DNA of 17,120 bases. Source: Pseudomonadota bacterium (lineage in GTDB: Bacteria > Pseudomonadota > Alphaproteobacteria > Rhizobiales > Rhizobiaceae). The position numbers and the translations under genes are program-made. Shown one piece after another: positions 7,133-15,499 of the stretch. The DNA is taken from the NCBI GenBank assembly GCA_023444445.1, contig JAEXMK010000172.1, positions 1 through 17,120 of the forward strand, given 5' to 3'. Below the pieces are notes generated by a model that saw nothing but the letters and a program-made list of their open reading frames with translations, was not told where the DNA came from and ran no database searches. Position 1 is the stretch's first letter, and each line of letters starts with the position of its first letter.

Positions 7133-7138
7133 TTTATA
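7133..7138 (-). promoter_or_regulatory. Possible -10 box upstream of ffh
   Basis: TATAAA on the minus strand, about 125 bases before the ffh start and 17 bases before the terminator-like hairpin. The sequence 17 bases upstream (CCGCCG) does not resemble a -35, so the promoter assignment is weak. Confidence 0.25.
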
Positions 7139-7334
7139 CCTTTTCGGGTCCCGGTCGGCGGCTTGGAGTCGTGAAACTGCCAGCTGATGGGCGGGATAAA
7201 CAGGAAAGTGCCGGAAAAGTCAAGGCGATGCCGGATTTTAGCTGCAAACGCGCCGATTTCATCTTTGCGTGATCGTTACAAGAGCGGTACGCGCCCTCCT
7301 TGAAGGCCGCCGCATCGACACCTATACATCTTTC

Positions 7335-8405
7335 ATGAACCGTCGAAAATTTTTCCGTTTTTCCGCTGTTGGTCTGCTCGCACTGGCGGGCGGCGGCCTT
7401 TATGCTCGCCGTTCAAGCGCCAGCGCCTACTACAGCGGCCCAATCTCCGATCATTTCGACGGGATACGTTTTTTTAATCCCGGAGGTACGCCGCCAAGCA
7501 ACTTCATGGGGTTGCTGAAATGGCGTTTCAACGGCGAGCGCGCCAAGTGGCCGGAAAGCTATCCGAGCCCTTTTACCTTTGCCAAACCGGACAGCCGCGT
7601 CGAGGGTAAAGACATGCGTGTCACCTTCATCGGCCACGCGTCCTTTTTTATCCAGACGGCGGGACTGAATATTCTCGTCGATCCGGTGTGGTCTGAGCGC
7701 ACCAGCCCTTTCAGCTTTGTCGGCCCCAAGCGGGTCAATCCGCCTGGCATTCGTTTCGAGGATCTGCCGCCCATCGATCTGGTGCTGGTGACGCACAATC
7801 ACTACGACCATCTGGATATGGAAACGCTGAAGCGCCTGCATGTGGCGCACAAGCCGCTCTTCATCACGCCGCTCGGCAATGATGCCATCATCCGTACCGG
7901 TGTTGAGGCAGCGCGCATCGAGGTGGGCGACTGGGGTGATGTGATTGATGCCGGTGGGATCAAAATTCACTTCGAACCCTGCCACCATTGGTCCGCGCGC
8001 GGCCTGAACGACCGCCGCATGGCGCTCTGGGCGGCGTTCGTCATCGAAACGCCGGGTGGGAAAATCTACCATATCGGCGATACCGGCTTTCATGAGGGCC
8101 TCAATTACCATGCCGCCCGCAAGAAGCATGGTGAGTTCCGGCTCGCCAACCTGCCCTTCGGCGCCTATGAGCCGCGCTGGTTCATGAAAGGCCAACACCA
8201 GAACCCGGCGGAAGCCGTGGAGGGCATGAGGCTTTGCGGTGCGGCGCATGTCTGTGGCCACCATTGGGGTACGGTGCAATTGACCGATGAGGCGGTGGAT
8301 GCGCCGCTTGTGGCCCTCAAGGCAGCGCTGACCGAGCAGGGAGTGGAGGAAAGCCGTTTTCGGCCGATGCGTCCCGGCGAGGTTTTTGACGTGCCTTCCG
8401 CCTGA
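7335..8405 (+). CDS. Exported NAPE-PLD-like metallo-beta-lactamase-fold hydrolase
   Basis: A 356-residue metal-dependent hydrolase of the metallo-beta-lactamase fold, closest by motif to the NAPE-phospholipase D/RomA/UlaG-like group, which cleaves phosphodiester bonds. The metal ligands are visible: THNHYDHLD with H154, H156, D158 and H159, then H217/H218 in CHHWSARG, D249 in IGDTGFHEG and H309/H310 in CGHHWGT. The N terminus has a twin-arginine motif, NRRKFFRF, followed by a hydrophobic stretch and ASA, suggesting Tat export after folding. I chose ATG 7335 because it places this signal at the start; GTG 7269 would add 22 residues. No clear ribosome site was seen for either. The substrate is unknown; phospholipid is an inference from the family. 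Confidence 0.85.
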   Translation: MNRRKFFRFSAVGLLALAGGGLYARRSSASAYYSGPISDHFDGIRFFNPGGTPPSNFMGLLKWRFNGERAKWPESYPSPFTFAKPDSRVEGKDMRVTFIGHASFFIQTAGLNILVDPVWSERTSPFSFVGPKRVNPPGIRFEDLPPIDLVLVTHNHYDHLDMETLKRLHVAHKPLFITPLGNDAIIRTGVEAARIEVGDWGDVIDAGGIKIHFEPCHHWSARGLNDRRMALWAAFVIETPGGKIYHIGDTGFHEGLNYHAARKKHGEFRLANLPFGAYEPRWFMKGQHQNPAEAVEGMRLCGAAHVCGHHWGTVQLTDEAVDAPLVALKAALTEQGVEESRFRPMRPGEVFDVPSA

Positions 8406-8471
8406 CACCGCCCCGTTTGCGCCGCAACAGTCTGGTAATTTGTCGGCCTTTCCGCCATATAGGGCGAAAGC

Positions 8472-8486
8472 ACGGGAAAATCCCGT
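8472..8486 (+). terminator. Short hairpin between the hydrolase gene and dapF
   Basis: ACGGGA-AAA-TCCCGT forms a perfect six-pair stem, 67 bases past the hydrolase stop and 29 bases before dapF. No U run follows, so it is a weak terminator at best, or a leader hairpin of dapF. Confidence 0.25.
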
Positions 8487-8514
8487 ATGCAAAGCGGTTT
8501 TCAGGTTTAAAGCG

Positions 8515-9414
8515 ATGGCGGACACGGTCGAATTTGCGAAGATGAACGGGCTTGGCAACAAGATTCTCGTTATCGACATGCGCGGCCGCAAGGATATGGT
8601 CACGCCAGCGGCTGCCATCGCCCTAAATGCCGATCCCGCCACGCAGTTCGACCAGATCATGGCCATCCATGATCCGCGTATCGCGGGAACGGATGCCTAT
8701 ATCGACATCCTCAATTGCGATGGCACCAAGGCGCAGGCCTGCGGCAACGGCACGCGCTGCGTGGTGCAGGCGCTGTCGTCCGAAACCGGCAAGACCAGCT
8801 TCACCTTCCAAACGGTCGCTGGCATTCTGAACGCCGTCGAGCATGAAGACGGCATGATTTCGGTCGACATGGGCCTGCCGCGTTTCCGCTGGAGTGACAT
8901 TCCGCTCTCTGAGGAGTTTCACGATACCAGCCGCATTGAGTTGCAGATCGGACCGATCGATGCGCCGATCCTGCATTCGCCTGCTGTGATGTCGATGGGC
9001 AATCCGCACGCCGTATTTTGGGTTGATCGCGATCCGATGGAGTTCGATCTTGAACGCTTCGGGCCGTTGCTTGAAAACCATCCGATCTTTCCGGAAAAGG
9101 CAAATATCACGCTGGCGCAGGTCATTTCCGACAGCGCGCTGCGCACACGTACGTGGGAGCGCGGTGCCGGACTGACCCTCGCCTGCGGTTCCGCCGCCTG
9201 TGCTTCAGCCGTCTCTGCGGCCCGTACAGGCCGCACCGGCCGCAAGGTCAGCATCGATGTGGCATCAAGCCCGATCCGCGTGCCGCTCACGATCGACTGG
9301 CGCGAAGACAATCACGTCATCATGACCGGTCCTGCCGAGTGGGAATGGTCAGGTTCGGTCGACCCAGTCACCGGTTCCTGGGCGCGGGATGCGGTCGAGC
9401 GGGGGGCTGTATGA
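8515..9414 (+). CDS. dapF: Diaminopimelate epimerase
   Basis: DapF interconverts LL- and meso-diaminopimelate in the cytoplasm, supplying peptidoglycan and lysine. The 299 residues include both catalytic cysteines of this PLP-independent two-base enzyme: C76 in ACGNGTRC and C224 in LACGSAACA. Other family motifs are [12 protein letters not shown] at 10-21 (NGLGN replaces the more common HGLGN), [11 protein letters not shown] and ERGAGLT. The last has Leu where many homologues have Glu (ERGAGET). The start is ATG 8515, giving the standard length; the frame is open upstream to 8386 but overlaps the previous gene without family similarity. The stop overlaps the mtaB start by four bases (ATGA), showing translational coupling. 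Confidence 0.97.
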   Translation: MADTVEFAKMNGLGNKILVIDMRGRKDMVTPAAAIALNADPATQFDQIMAIHDPRIAGTDAYIDILNCDGTKAQACGNGTRCVVQALSSETGKTSFTFQTVAGILNAVEHEDGMISVDMGLPRFRWSDIPLSEEFHDTSRIELQIGPIDAPILHSPAVMSMGNPHAVFWVDRDPMEFDLERFGPLLENHPIFPEKANITLAQVISDSALRTRTWERGAGLTLACGSAACASAVSAARTGRTGRKVSIDVASSPIRVPLTIDWREDNHVIMTGPAEWEWSGSVDPVTGSWARDAVERGAV

Positions 9415-10685
9415 GCGGCGTCGAGGTCATAACCTTCGGCTGTCGTCTCAACACCTATGAATCGGAAGTGATGCGGGCGGAGGCCGAAAAGGCCGGGCTT
9501 AACAATGCCGTGCTGGTCAATACCTGCGCGGTGACCGGGGAGGCGGTGCGTCAGGCCCGCCAAGCCATCCGCCGCGCCCGGCGTGACAATCCGCATGCGC
9601 GCATCATCGTCACCGGCTGCGCCGCCCAGACCGAAAAGCAGACCTTTGCCGACATGCCCGAGGTGGATGCCGTGCTGGGCAATGAGGAAAAGCTGAAGAG
9701 CGCTTCCTATCGTTCCTTGCCGGACTTCGGCGTCTCCGCAGAAGAAAAGCTGCGCGTCAACGATATCATGAGCATCAAGGCGACCGCCCCGCAGATGGTG
9801 AAGCACATCGACGGGCATGTGCGCGCCTTCATCCAGGTGCAGAACGGCTGCGATCATCGCTGCACCTTCTGCATCATTCCCTATGGGCGCGGCAATTCTC
9901 GCTCCGTGCCGATGGGTGCGGTGGTGGATCAGGCCCGCCGGCTGACGGAGAGCGGTTATCGCGAAATCGTGCTCACCGGCGTGGATGCGACCAGCTACGG
10001 CGCCGACCTGCCCGGCGAGCCTTCCCTCGGTTACCTTGCCAAGACATTGCTGAAGCAGGTGCCGGACATTCTGCGCCTGCGCCTTTCTTCGATCGACAGT
10101 ATTGAGGCCGACCACCATCTGATGGATCTGATTGCCGATGAGCCGCGTTTCATGCCGCATCTGCATCTCTCTCTCCAGCATGGTGACGACATGATTTTGA
10201 AACGCATGAAACGCCGCCATTTGCGGGCGGATGCCATCCGTTTCTGTCATGAGGTGCGGGCGCTCAGGCCCGATATTGCTTTCGGAGCTGATATGATCGC
10301 CGGGTTCCCGACCGAGACGGAAGAGATGTTCGAGAACGCCGCCACGCTTGCGGAAGAATGCGGCATTTCCAGCCTGCATGTGTTTCCCTACAGCCCGCGT
10401 GCCGGCACGCCCGCCGCGCGCATGCCGCAGCTCGACCGAGCGCTTGTGAAGGAGCGGGCAGCGAGGCTTCGCGTGCGGGGTGAGGCTCTTAAGGTGGCGC
10501 ATCTGCAAGAAATGGTCGGTTCGGTGCAGACCATTCTTGTTGAAAACAATGGTTTTGCCCATACGGATAATTTCACGCTGGTGGAGACGCCTGATCTTGC
10601 GCCGCGCACTCTTGCGCGGGTTGCGATTACCGGCCACAACGGCAAACATCTGAATATGAGGCTTCTGGCGGCAGATGCGGCCTGA
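9411..10685 (+). CDS. mtaB: tRNA (N6-threonylcarbamoyladenosine37-C2)-methylthiotransferase MtaB
   Basis: Radical-SAM methylthiotransferase that adds a methylthio group to t6A37 of ANN-decoding tRNAs. The 424 residues hold the N-terminal cluster cysteines C11 (FGCRLN), C39 (NTCAVT) and C70 (TGCAAQ), and the radical SAM cluster C147-C151-C154 (CDHRCTFC). FGCRLN and [15 protein letters not shown], rather than the MiaB or RimO forms, point to MtaB. Then follow [20 protein letters not shown] and [11 protein letters not shown], and a C-terminal TRAM-like region. The start overlaps the dapF stop in ATGA. ftsY follows after 32 bases. Together with TrmD, this window encodes two different position-37 tRNA modification enzymes. 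Confidence 0.92.
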   Translation: MSGVEVITFGCRLNTYESEVMRAEAEKAGLNNAVLVNTCAVTGEAVRQARQAIRRARRDNPHARIIVTGCAAQTEKQTFADMPEVDAVLGNEEKLKSASYRSLPDFGVSAEEKLRVNDIMSIKATAPQMVKHIDGHVRAFIQVQNGCDHRCTFCIIPYGRGNSRSVPMGAVVDQARRLTESGYREIVLTGVDATSYGADLPGEPSLGYLAKTLLKQVPDILRLRLSSIDSIEADHHLMDLIADEPRFMPHLHLSLQHGDDMILKRMKRRHLRADAIRFCHEVRALRPDIAFGADMIAGFPTETEEMFENAATLAEECGISSLHVFPYSPRAGTPAARMPQLDRALVKERAARLRVRGEALKVAHLQEMVGSVQTILVENNGFAHTDNFTLVETPDLAPRTLARVAITGHNGKHLNMRLLAADAA

Positions 10686-10717
10686 GGCAGCGCAAGAAAA
10701 GAGACACGGGAACAACC

Positions 10718-12154
10718 ATGGCCCTCGGCTTCATCAAAAAAGTCTTTTCGTTCGGCAAGGACAAGGCCGAAACGGAAGAGCGGCCGCAAGAGGATGCTGC
10801 GTCTGCGCGCGGCAATGAAAACGCCTCCTTCGAAGCGGCGCTGAGCGACGCCGAAGCACATGATCCTGTTGACAGGGATCCTGTTTCCGACCTGGAGATG
10901 GAGACGGCCGGCGGCCCTGCCCCGGACGAGGCGACAAATGTCGTCTCCTCCGAAGAGAATGAAGACGAGGACGCGCCGCTTCTTCCCGGTGCCGAGCTTT
11001 CCGGCGATATGGGCCTGGTTCCACTGTCGCTTTTGCAGGCGGAAGCCGCTGCCGAGGAGCAGGTCGAGCCGACTCCAGAGGCCGCCGACGTCGTGCTGGA
11101 TGCCGATGCGATGGATGCTCTGCTTGACGAGGCGGAAGCCGCTACCGCGCCTGAACCCATTGCGGTTCCACCAGTTCTGCCGAAGGGCTTTTCGTCCGCG
11201 AGCGAGCGGCAGGAGCCTGCGCCTGCCGCAGCTGAGGTGAAACTGACATGGTTTCAACGCCTGCGGGCCGGGCTTGCCCGCACCTCGTCGCAGCTGACCA
11301 CGCAGATTTCGGCGCTGTTTACCAAGCGCAAGCTGGATGAGGACACGCTCGACGAGCTGGAAGATCTGCTCATCCAGTCCGATCTTGGTGTCGAGACCGC
11401 CATGCGCATCACCGGCGCTTTGTCTTCGGAGCGTTACGGCAAGGATGTGAGCGGTGAGGATGTGGCGCGCATTATGGCTGGTGAAATCACCAAGGTGCTG
11501 AAGCCTGTTGCCAAACCTTTGGAGCTCGATCTTTCGCACAAGCCGCATGTCATTCTCGTGGTGGGTGTCAACGGCACCGGCAAGACGACCACCATCGGCA
11601 AGCTCGCTGCCAAACTGTCGGGCTCCGGCCTCAAGGTCATGCTGGCGGCGGGCGATACGTTCCGCGCGGCGGCGATCGAGCAGCTGAAGATATGGGCCGA
11701 CCGCACCGGCTCTGACTTTATCGGCACCAAGCTTGGGGCGGATGCCTCCGGTCTGGCTTACGACGCCTATGAGCAGGCGCGGGCGCAAAAAAGCGATGTG
11801 CTCATCATCGACACCGCGGGCCGTTTGCAGAACAAGACGGAACTGATGGCGGAGCTGGAAAAGATCGTGCGCGTGCTCGGCAAGCTCGATCCGGATGCGC
11901 CGCACACCGTGCTACAGACGCTAGATGCGACAACGGGCCAGAACGCCATGAACCAGGTGGAAATATTCCGCAACGTCGCGGGTGTTTCTGGCCTGATTAT
12001 GACAAAATTGGATGGCACGGCGCGGGGCGGTATCCTCGTCGCCATCGCTGCCAAACACAAGCTGCCGGTTTATTTCATCGGCGTGGGTGAAGGTGTTGAC
12101 GATCTGGAGCCCTTCGAGGCGGAAGATTTCGCCAAAGCCATTGCGGGAGTTTGA
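10718..12154 (+). CDS. ftsY: Signal recognition particle receptor FtsY
   Basis: FtsY is the membrane-associated GTPase receptor that accepts ribosome-SRP complexes and hands them to the translocon. The 478 residues begin with a short basic/hydrophobic segment ([13 protein letters not shown]), followed by a long acidic region to about residue 165 (rich in E, D and A) typical of the variable A domain. The NG domain follows: [18 protein letters not shown] near 284-301, [11 protein letters not shown] near 313, DTAGRLQNK near 365 and [10 protein letters not shown] near 429. It ends two bases before ispZ, whose ribosome site GGGAG lies inside the ftsY end, so the genes form an operon. Its partner Ffh is about 3.7 kb away on the opposite strand. 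Confidence 0.98.
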   Translation: MALGFIKKVFSFGKDKAETEERPQEDAASARGNENASFEAALSDAEAHDPVDRDPVSDLEMETAGGPAPDEATNVVSSEENEDEDAPLLPGAELSGDMGLVPLSLLQAEAAAEEQVEPTPEAADVVLDADAMDALLDEAEAATAPEPIAVPPVLPKGFSSASERQEPAPAAAEVKLTWFQRLRAGLARTSSQLTTQISALFTKRKLDEDTLDELEDLLIQSDLGVETAMRITGALSSERYGKDVSGEDVARIMAGEITKVLKPVAKPLELDLSHKPHVILVVGVNGTGKTTTIGKLAAKLSGSGLKVMLAAGDTFRAAAIEQLKIWADRTGSDFIGTKLGADASGLAYDAYEQARAQKSDVLIIDTAGRLQNKTELMAELEKIVRVLGKLDPDAPHTVLQTLDATTGQNAMNQVEIFRNVAGVSGLIMTKLDGTARGGILVAIAAKHKLPVYFIGVGEGVDDLEPFEAEDFAKAIAGV

Positions 12155-12156
12155 GT

Positions 12157-12807
12157 ATGGATATTGAAAGCAATTCCAAGGAAAGCGAAAAGATGGTGGC
12201 GGAAATCAGCCCGCTCCTGAAATTCGTGCTTGAGCTTGGCCCGCTCGTCGTCTTCTTTTTCGCCAATTCGCGTGGCGAATGGCTCGCCACCACTTTTCCG
12301 GTTCTAACAGAGTTTGGCGGCCCGATCTTCATCGCCACCGGCCTGTTCATGATTGCGACGGCGATTGCGCTCTCTGTTTCGTGGGTGCTGACGCGCAAGC
12401 TGCCGATCATGCCGCTGATTTCAGGCATCGTGGTCTTCGTTTTCGGCGCCCTGACCTTGTGGTTGCAGAACGATACCTTCATCAAGATGAAGCCGACCAT
12501 CGTCAACACGCTGTTCGGCGTTATTTTGCTGGGTGGCCTGTTCTTCGGCCAATCGCTGCTCGGTTACGTCTTTAATTCCGCCTTCAAACTGACGGATGAG
12601 GGCTGGCGCAAGTTGACACTGCGCTGGGGCATCTTTTTCCTCTTTCTGGCGGTGCTGAACGAGGTTGTCTGGCGCATGTTCTCTACAGACACCTGGGTGG
12701 CCTTCAAGGTGTGGGGCACGATGCCGATCACCATCATCTTCACCATGGCGCAGATGCCGCTTGTGATGCGCCATTCTGTCGAGCCGCTTGGCAAGGACGA
12801 AAAATGA
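12157..12807 (+). CDS. ispZ: Intracellular septation protein A (IspZ/YciB family)
   Basis: Inner-membrane protein of the septation protein A (IspZ/YciB) family, implicated in cell division and envelope integrity in enterics and Shigella. The 216 residues carry five or six hydrophobic segments and the family blocks [56 protein letters not shown] and [15 protein letters not shown]. It is longer than E. coli YciB (179) mainly through N- and C-terminal polar tails. The ATG at 12157 is preceded by GGGAG with seven bases spacing. The gene starts two bases after ftsY and its stop overlaps the next start by four bases (ATGA). Confidence 0.93.
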   Translation: MDIESNSKESEKMVAEISPLLKFVLELGPLVVFFFANSRGEWLATTFPVLTEFGGPIFIATGLFMIATAIALSVSWVLTRKLPIMPLISGIVVFVFGALTLWLQNDTFIKMKPTIVNTLFGVILLGGLFFGQSLLGYVFNSAFKLTDEGWRKLTLRWGIFFLFLAVLNEVVWRMFSTDTWVAFKVWGTMPITIIFTMAQMPLVMRHSVEPLGKDEK

Positions 12808-13400
12808 CAGTTGCGGAGATGCCGGCTTCCCGTTCGCGTTCGCTCAAATGGTTCGGCGTGGCCGCCGGGCTGCTTCTCCTGCAGATCATCATTCTCTACG
12901 CCATGGGTCGCATTCCCATCTGCGAATGCGGTTATGTGAAGCTGTTCGAACCGGGCGTGAATACGCCGGGCAATTCGCAGCATCTCGCCGACTGGTACAC
13001 CCCGTCACATATCATCCACGGCTTCCTGTTCTACTGGTTTGCATGGCTGCTGTTCCGGAAAAAGCCGCTTTCCATGCGGCTTTCGCTCGCAGTCCTGGTA
13101 GAGGCGGCGTGGGAAATTCTTGAAAACTCGCCCATCATCATCGATCGCTACCGAAACGCGACGATGGCGCTGGGGTACACCGGCGACAGCATATTGAACT
13201 CGGCGATGGACACTGTTTTCATGGCGCTGGGTTTCCTTTTTGCCGCCCGCGTGCCGGTGTGGCTGACCGTAATAATCGCTATCTTCTTCGAAATCTTCAC
13301 CGGCTGGCTGATCCGCGATAATCTGACGCTCAACGTGGTCATGCTCGTCTGGCCGGTGGAGGCGATCAAGGAATGGCAGAACGCGCTGCCGCAGATGTGA
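12804..13400 (+). CDS. UPF0314/DUF2585 membrane protein
   Basis: A conserved alphaproteobacterial membrane protein of unknown function, 198 residues. It matches by eye the UPF0314 (DUF2585) family, with [14 protein letters not shown] near residue 36, a conserved [17 protein letters not shown] block, [15 protein letters not shown], and [14 protein letters not shown]. About five hydrophobic segments are seen. Conserved Cys (CEC), His (SHIIHG) and acidic residues (EILEN, DR) within or beside membrane segments could form an enzyme or metal site, but this is speculation. Start ATG 12804 overlaps the ispZ stop in ATGA, indicating translational coupling. It closes the dapF-mtaB-ftsY-ispZ operon; a short hairpin follows. 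Confidence 0.88.
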   Translation: MTVAEMPASRSRSLKWFGVAAGLLLLQIIILYAMGRIPICECGYVKLFEPGVNTPGNSQHLADWYTPSHIIHGFLFYWFAWLLFRKKPLSMRLSLAVLVEAAWEILENSPIIIDRYRNATMALGYTGDSILNSAMDTVFMALGFLFAARVPVWLTVIIAIFFEIFTGWLIRDNLTLNVVMLVWPVEAIKEWQNALPQM

Positions 13401-13416
13401 TAAAGCGTCCAATGCC

Positions 13417-13435
13417 TCCTGCGGCAACCGCGGGA
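13417..13435 (+). terminator. Possible weak terminator after the UPF0314 gene
   Basis: TCCTGCGG and CCGCGGGA pair over eight positions (one G-U) with a CAA loop, 16 bases after the stop. No clear U run follows (AAGTATTTCG), so termination would be weak. The rest of the 122-base gap to the cyclase shows no clear promoter. Confidence 0.35.
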
Positions 13436-13522
13436 AAGTATTTCGTCATATGCAGGTTTTCTTAATGGCGTTGGGCTAAGCTTCGGGTTCAAAAGCTCGT
13501 CTCTTTATCCGGCAGAACCTCC

Positions 13523-14704
13523 TTGCAAGATAATTTCGCCTATCTTCTTCCCTTCATCATGCTGACATTCGGCGTGGTGTTCCTGTTCCTGCAGCGGATT
13601 GGCCATGCTTCGGCCCGTTATTGGGGCTTCGGATATTTGTCGGCGGCTTTCGGTTTCGCGACGCCGCTTGTTTTGGGCGGTCTTCCGTTCGAAGTGCAGG
13701 CGATCCTGTCGAACCTGCTCTTCTTTTCCGCCTTCTTTCTGTTTGGCCACGCATTGCTCACGCATTTCGAGCAGCCGCTTTACACTAAGGCACGGCTGTC
13801 GATCGTCCTTGTCGCGGCGCTGTTTGTTTCCTTCCACGTTGTCGTGACGCCGGATCTGAAGCGCGAACTGGTGATCGGCGATCTCATTTGCGCCCTGTTG
13901 CTTGCCATCCCTGTTTGGGTCGTGCGCAAACGGCCGATAACGCTTGCAGACAGGATGATGGTTGGGATCGCCTGTCTTGTAGTCGCGGAAACGCTGGTGC
14001 GCATCGGCGCGCTTCTGGTCATGACGCCGAACGGATCGATGATCGAGCTCAGCGAATTCTTCGAATCCGACTACGCGTTCTACATGCAGCTGACGGCCAG
14101 CATTTTCGGTTTCCTGCTGGCCTTGTCCGTCCTTGCGAGCCAGATTTCCGTCACCGTCGAAAGGCACCAGCATGCGGCTGAACACGATCCGCTGACGGAT
14201 GCGCTGAACCGGCGCGGCTTTGACCGCCATGTCCCCGACTTCCGCAACGAAACACCCGATGGAGCCGTCATCACCTGCGATATAGACCACTTCAAGCGCA
14301 TCAACGACATTCACGGCCATGCGGCAGGCGATATCGTTCTGATCGGCCTGTCTGATCTGCTCAGGCGGCATACTTCTAATGGTGCGCTGGTGGCACGTTT
14401 CGGCGGCGAAGAATTCGTGGTCTTCCTGCCGGGACAGACGGCGGCGGCGGCCGGTCATGTGGCGAATGCCATACGCGCAGCATTTTCGTCGCTCGACTGG
14501 ACAAATCGTGGCATTCCGGAGCAGATAACCGCGAGTTTCGGCGTGTCAGCCATTGCTAGAGGTGATCACTCCATCCACGATGCCATCAAACGGGCCGATG
14601 ATAGTCTCTATGCCGCGAAACGTGGTGGGCGTGATCAGGTCGTGCTGGAGGGTGCGCGGTTGCCGGCTGAGGGACCGTCACTCAGGGTCATTTCCGGCAG
14701 GTGA
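13523..14704 (+). CDS. Membrane-anchored diguanylate cyclase (GGDEF protein)
   Basis: Makes cyclic di-GMP from two GTP. The 393 residues start with about six membrane segments over residues 1-205 of no family I recognise, followed by a GGDEF domain: DPLTDALNRRGF near 224, DIDHFKRINDIHGHAAGD near 253 and the signature GGEEF at 294-298, which keeps the catalytic residues, so the enzyme is probably active. The inhibitory RxxD site expected five residues before the signature is absent (SNGA). The first codon appears to be TTG 13523 because no ATG or GTG lies upstream before a stop; ATG 13559 is an alternative that cuts into the first membrane segment. No good ribosome site was seen. It faces ccmG tail-to-tail with a 15-base gap. 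Confidence 0.88.
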   Translation: MQDNFAYLLPFIMLTFGVVFLFLQRIGHASARYWGFGYLSAAFGFATPLVLGGLPFEVQAILSNLLFFSAFFLFGHALLTHFEQPLYTKARLSIVLVAALFVSFHVVVTPDLKRELVIGDLICALLLAIPVWVVRKRPITLADRMMVGIACLVVAETLVRIGALLVMTPNGSMIELSEFFESDYAFYMQLTASIFGFLLALSVLASQISVTVERHQHAAEHDPLTDALNRRGFDRHVPDFRNETPDGAVITCDIDHFKRINDIHGHAAGDIVLIGLSDLLRRHTSNGALVARFGGEEFVVFLPGQTAAAAGHVANAIRAAFSSLDWTNRGIPEQITASFGVSAIARGDHSIHDAIKRADDSLYAAKRGGRDQVVLEGARLPAEGPSLRVISGR

Positions 14705-14719
14705 TCTGTTGCGGGCTCG

Positions 14720-15325
14720 CTATTGTCCGGCTGCGGCTGCAATCGCCGGCATGAGGTCACGCTCGATGCTGCGCGCGTCGAATGGTCCGACCTTTTTGAA
14801 CAGGATCGTACCGTCCCTGCCGACCAGATAGCTTTCGGGAATGCCGTAGACACCCCAGTCAATCGCTGCCTTGCCGTTGGGATCGATACCTATGGCAGCA
14901 AACGGGTTGCCGAGTTCGCCGAGGAAGCGCAACGCATTGTCCGGCTTATCCTTGTAATTGATGCCGACGACGGTGATGCGGCTGTCCTTCGCCAGTTCCT
15001 GAAGCAGCGGGTGCTCCTGCCGGCAGGGGATGCACCACGAGGCGAAGACATTGACCAGCGTCAGCTTGCCCTTGATGGCGGCGTCGGTGAGTGCGGGCAG
15101 GTTCGAGCCTTCCAGCGGCGGCAGCGACAAGGAGGGCGCCCTGGTGCCGATGAGTGCCGAGGGAATGGCGCTTATATCAAGCCCGTTCACGTCCTGATCA
15201 TACAGCATCTTCCCGGCAACAAGGGCAAAACCGCCGAAGAGCAGAAGCGGTAGCAATGCCAGCGCATAACGGGCGCGGCCGGTCGACTTGGCTTTGACAT
15301 CCTCATTCTGGTTGGCCTGGGTCAT
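14720..15325 (-). CDS. ccmG: Cytochrome c biogenesis thioredoxin CcmG/DsbE
   Basis: Membrane-anchored periplasmic thioredoxin that reduces apocytochrome c or CcmH so heme can be attached. The 201 residues have a short cytoplasmic tail, one membrane anchor near 20-40, then a thioredoxin fold: IGTRAPSLSLPPLEG near 59-73, the active site ASWCIPC (C98, C101), and GVYGIPESYLVG near 158-169 with the cis-proline P163 typical of CcmG. Start ATG 15325 overlaps the ccmD stop in ATGA. It is the last gene of the ccm run here; no terminator is evident before the convergent cyclase gene 15 bases beyond. The CcmE/F/H genes are not in this window. Confidence 0.95.
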   Translation of the reverse strand: MTQANQNEDVKAKSTGRARYALALLPLLLFGGFALVAGKMLYDQDVNGLDISAIPSALIGTRAPSLSLPPLEGSNLPALTDAAIKGKLTLVNVFASWCIPCRQEHPLLQELAKDSRITVVGINYKDKPDNALRFLGELGNPFAAIGIDPNGKAAIDWGVYGIPESYLVGRDGTILFKKVGPFDARSIERDLMPAIAAAAGQ

Positions 15326-15495
15326 TGCGCATCACCTGCGGAACCGGCTTTTGCCCTGCGGCGCACGCCGGATGCTTCCAGTTCCTTCAGTTCCCGCTTG
15401 CGCGCCTGACCGTCCAAGACGACCCAGGCGATGAGACAGAGAACGACGAAACCGGTCGCCGCATAGGACATGCCAATATAAAAGGCGTGTGTCAT
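15322..15495 (-). CDS. ccmD: Heme exporter protein CcmD
   Basis: Small single-span membrane protein that helps release holo-CcmE from the CcmABC complex. The 57 residues fit the family: a short N terminus (THAFYIGMSYAATG) leading into one hydrophobic helix, then a strongly basic, charged tail (DGQARKRELKELEASGVRRR). Start ATG 15495 has GAGGGG directly and GGGAGG further upstream on the minus strand, and lies four bases after the ccmC stop. Its stop overlaps the ccmG start (ATGA). The frame extends upstream 25 more codons into ccmC but without CcmD-like content. Confidence 0.9.
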   Translation of the reverse strand: MTHAFYIGMSYAATGFVVLCLIAWVVLDGQARKRELKELEASGVRRRAKAGSAGDAQ

Positions 15496-15499
15496 CCCC

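Larger units (their letters stand above)
7009..7334. other. 326-base divergent intergenic region between ffh and the metallo-hydrolase
   Basis: No protein gene is supported here. On the ffh side it holds the ribosome site, a terminator-like hairpin at 7081-7116 and a TATAAA box at 7133-7138 (minus strand). On the other side it must hold the promoter of the plus-strand hydrolase gene, but I see no convincing -35/-10 pair. The SRP RNA signature (GGAAG/GCAGCC loop) is not present. Confidence 0.6.

Noticed and set aside
7009..7334. Possible SRP (4.5S) RNA gene beside ffh
   Set aside because: The conserved tetraloop and GCAGCC-type asymmetric loop were searched for by eye and not found.
7413..8666. 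417-codon open frame opposite the metallo-hydrolase gene
   Set aside because: Shadow frame; the plus strand carries all metal-binding motifs in order.
9312..10715. 467-codon open frame opposite mtaB
   Set aside because: Composition follows the opposite strand's codons, and the sense gene has complete Fe-S motifs.
10388..11905. 505-codon open frame opposite ftsY and the end of mtaB
   Set aside because: High-GC shadow of two well-supported genes, with no recognisable motif.
12282..12302. Palindrome ATTCGC-GTG-GCGAAT inside ispZ
   Set aside because: Lies in coding sequence for conserved residues and has no partner or regulatory context; likely chance.
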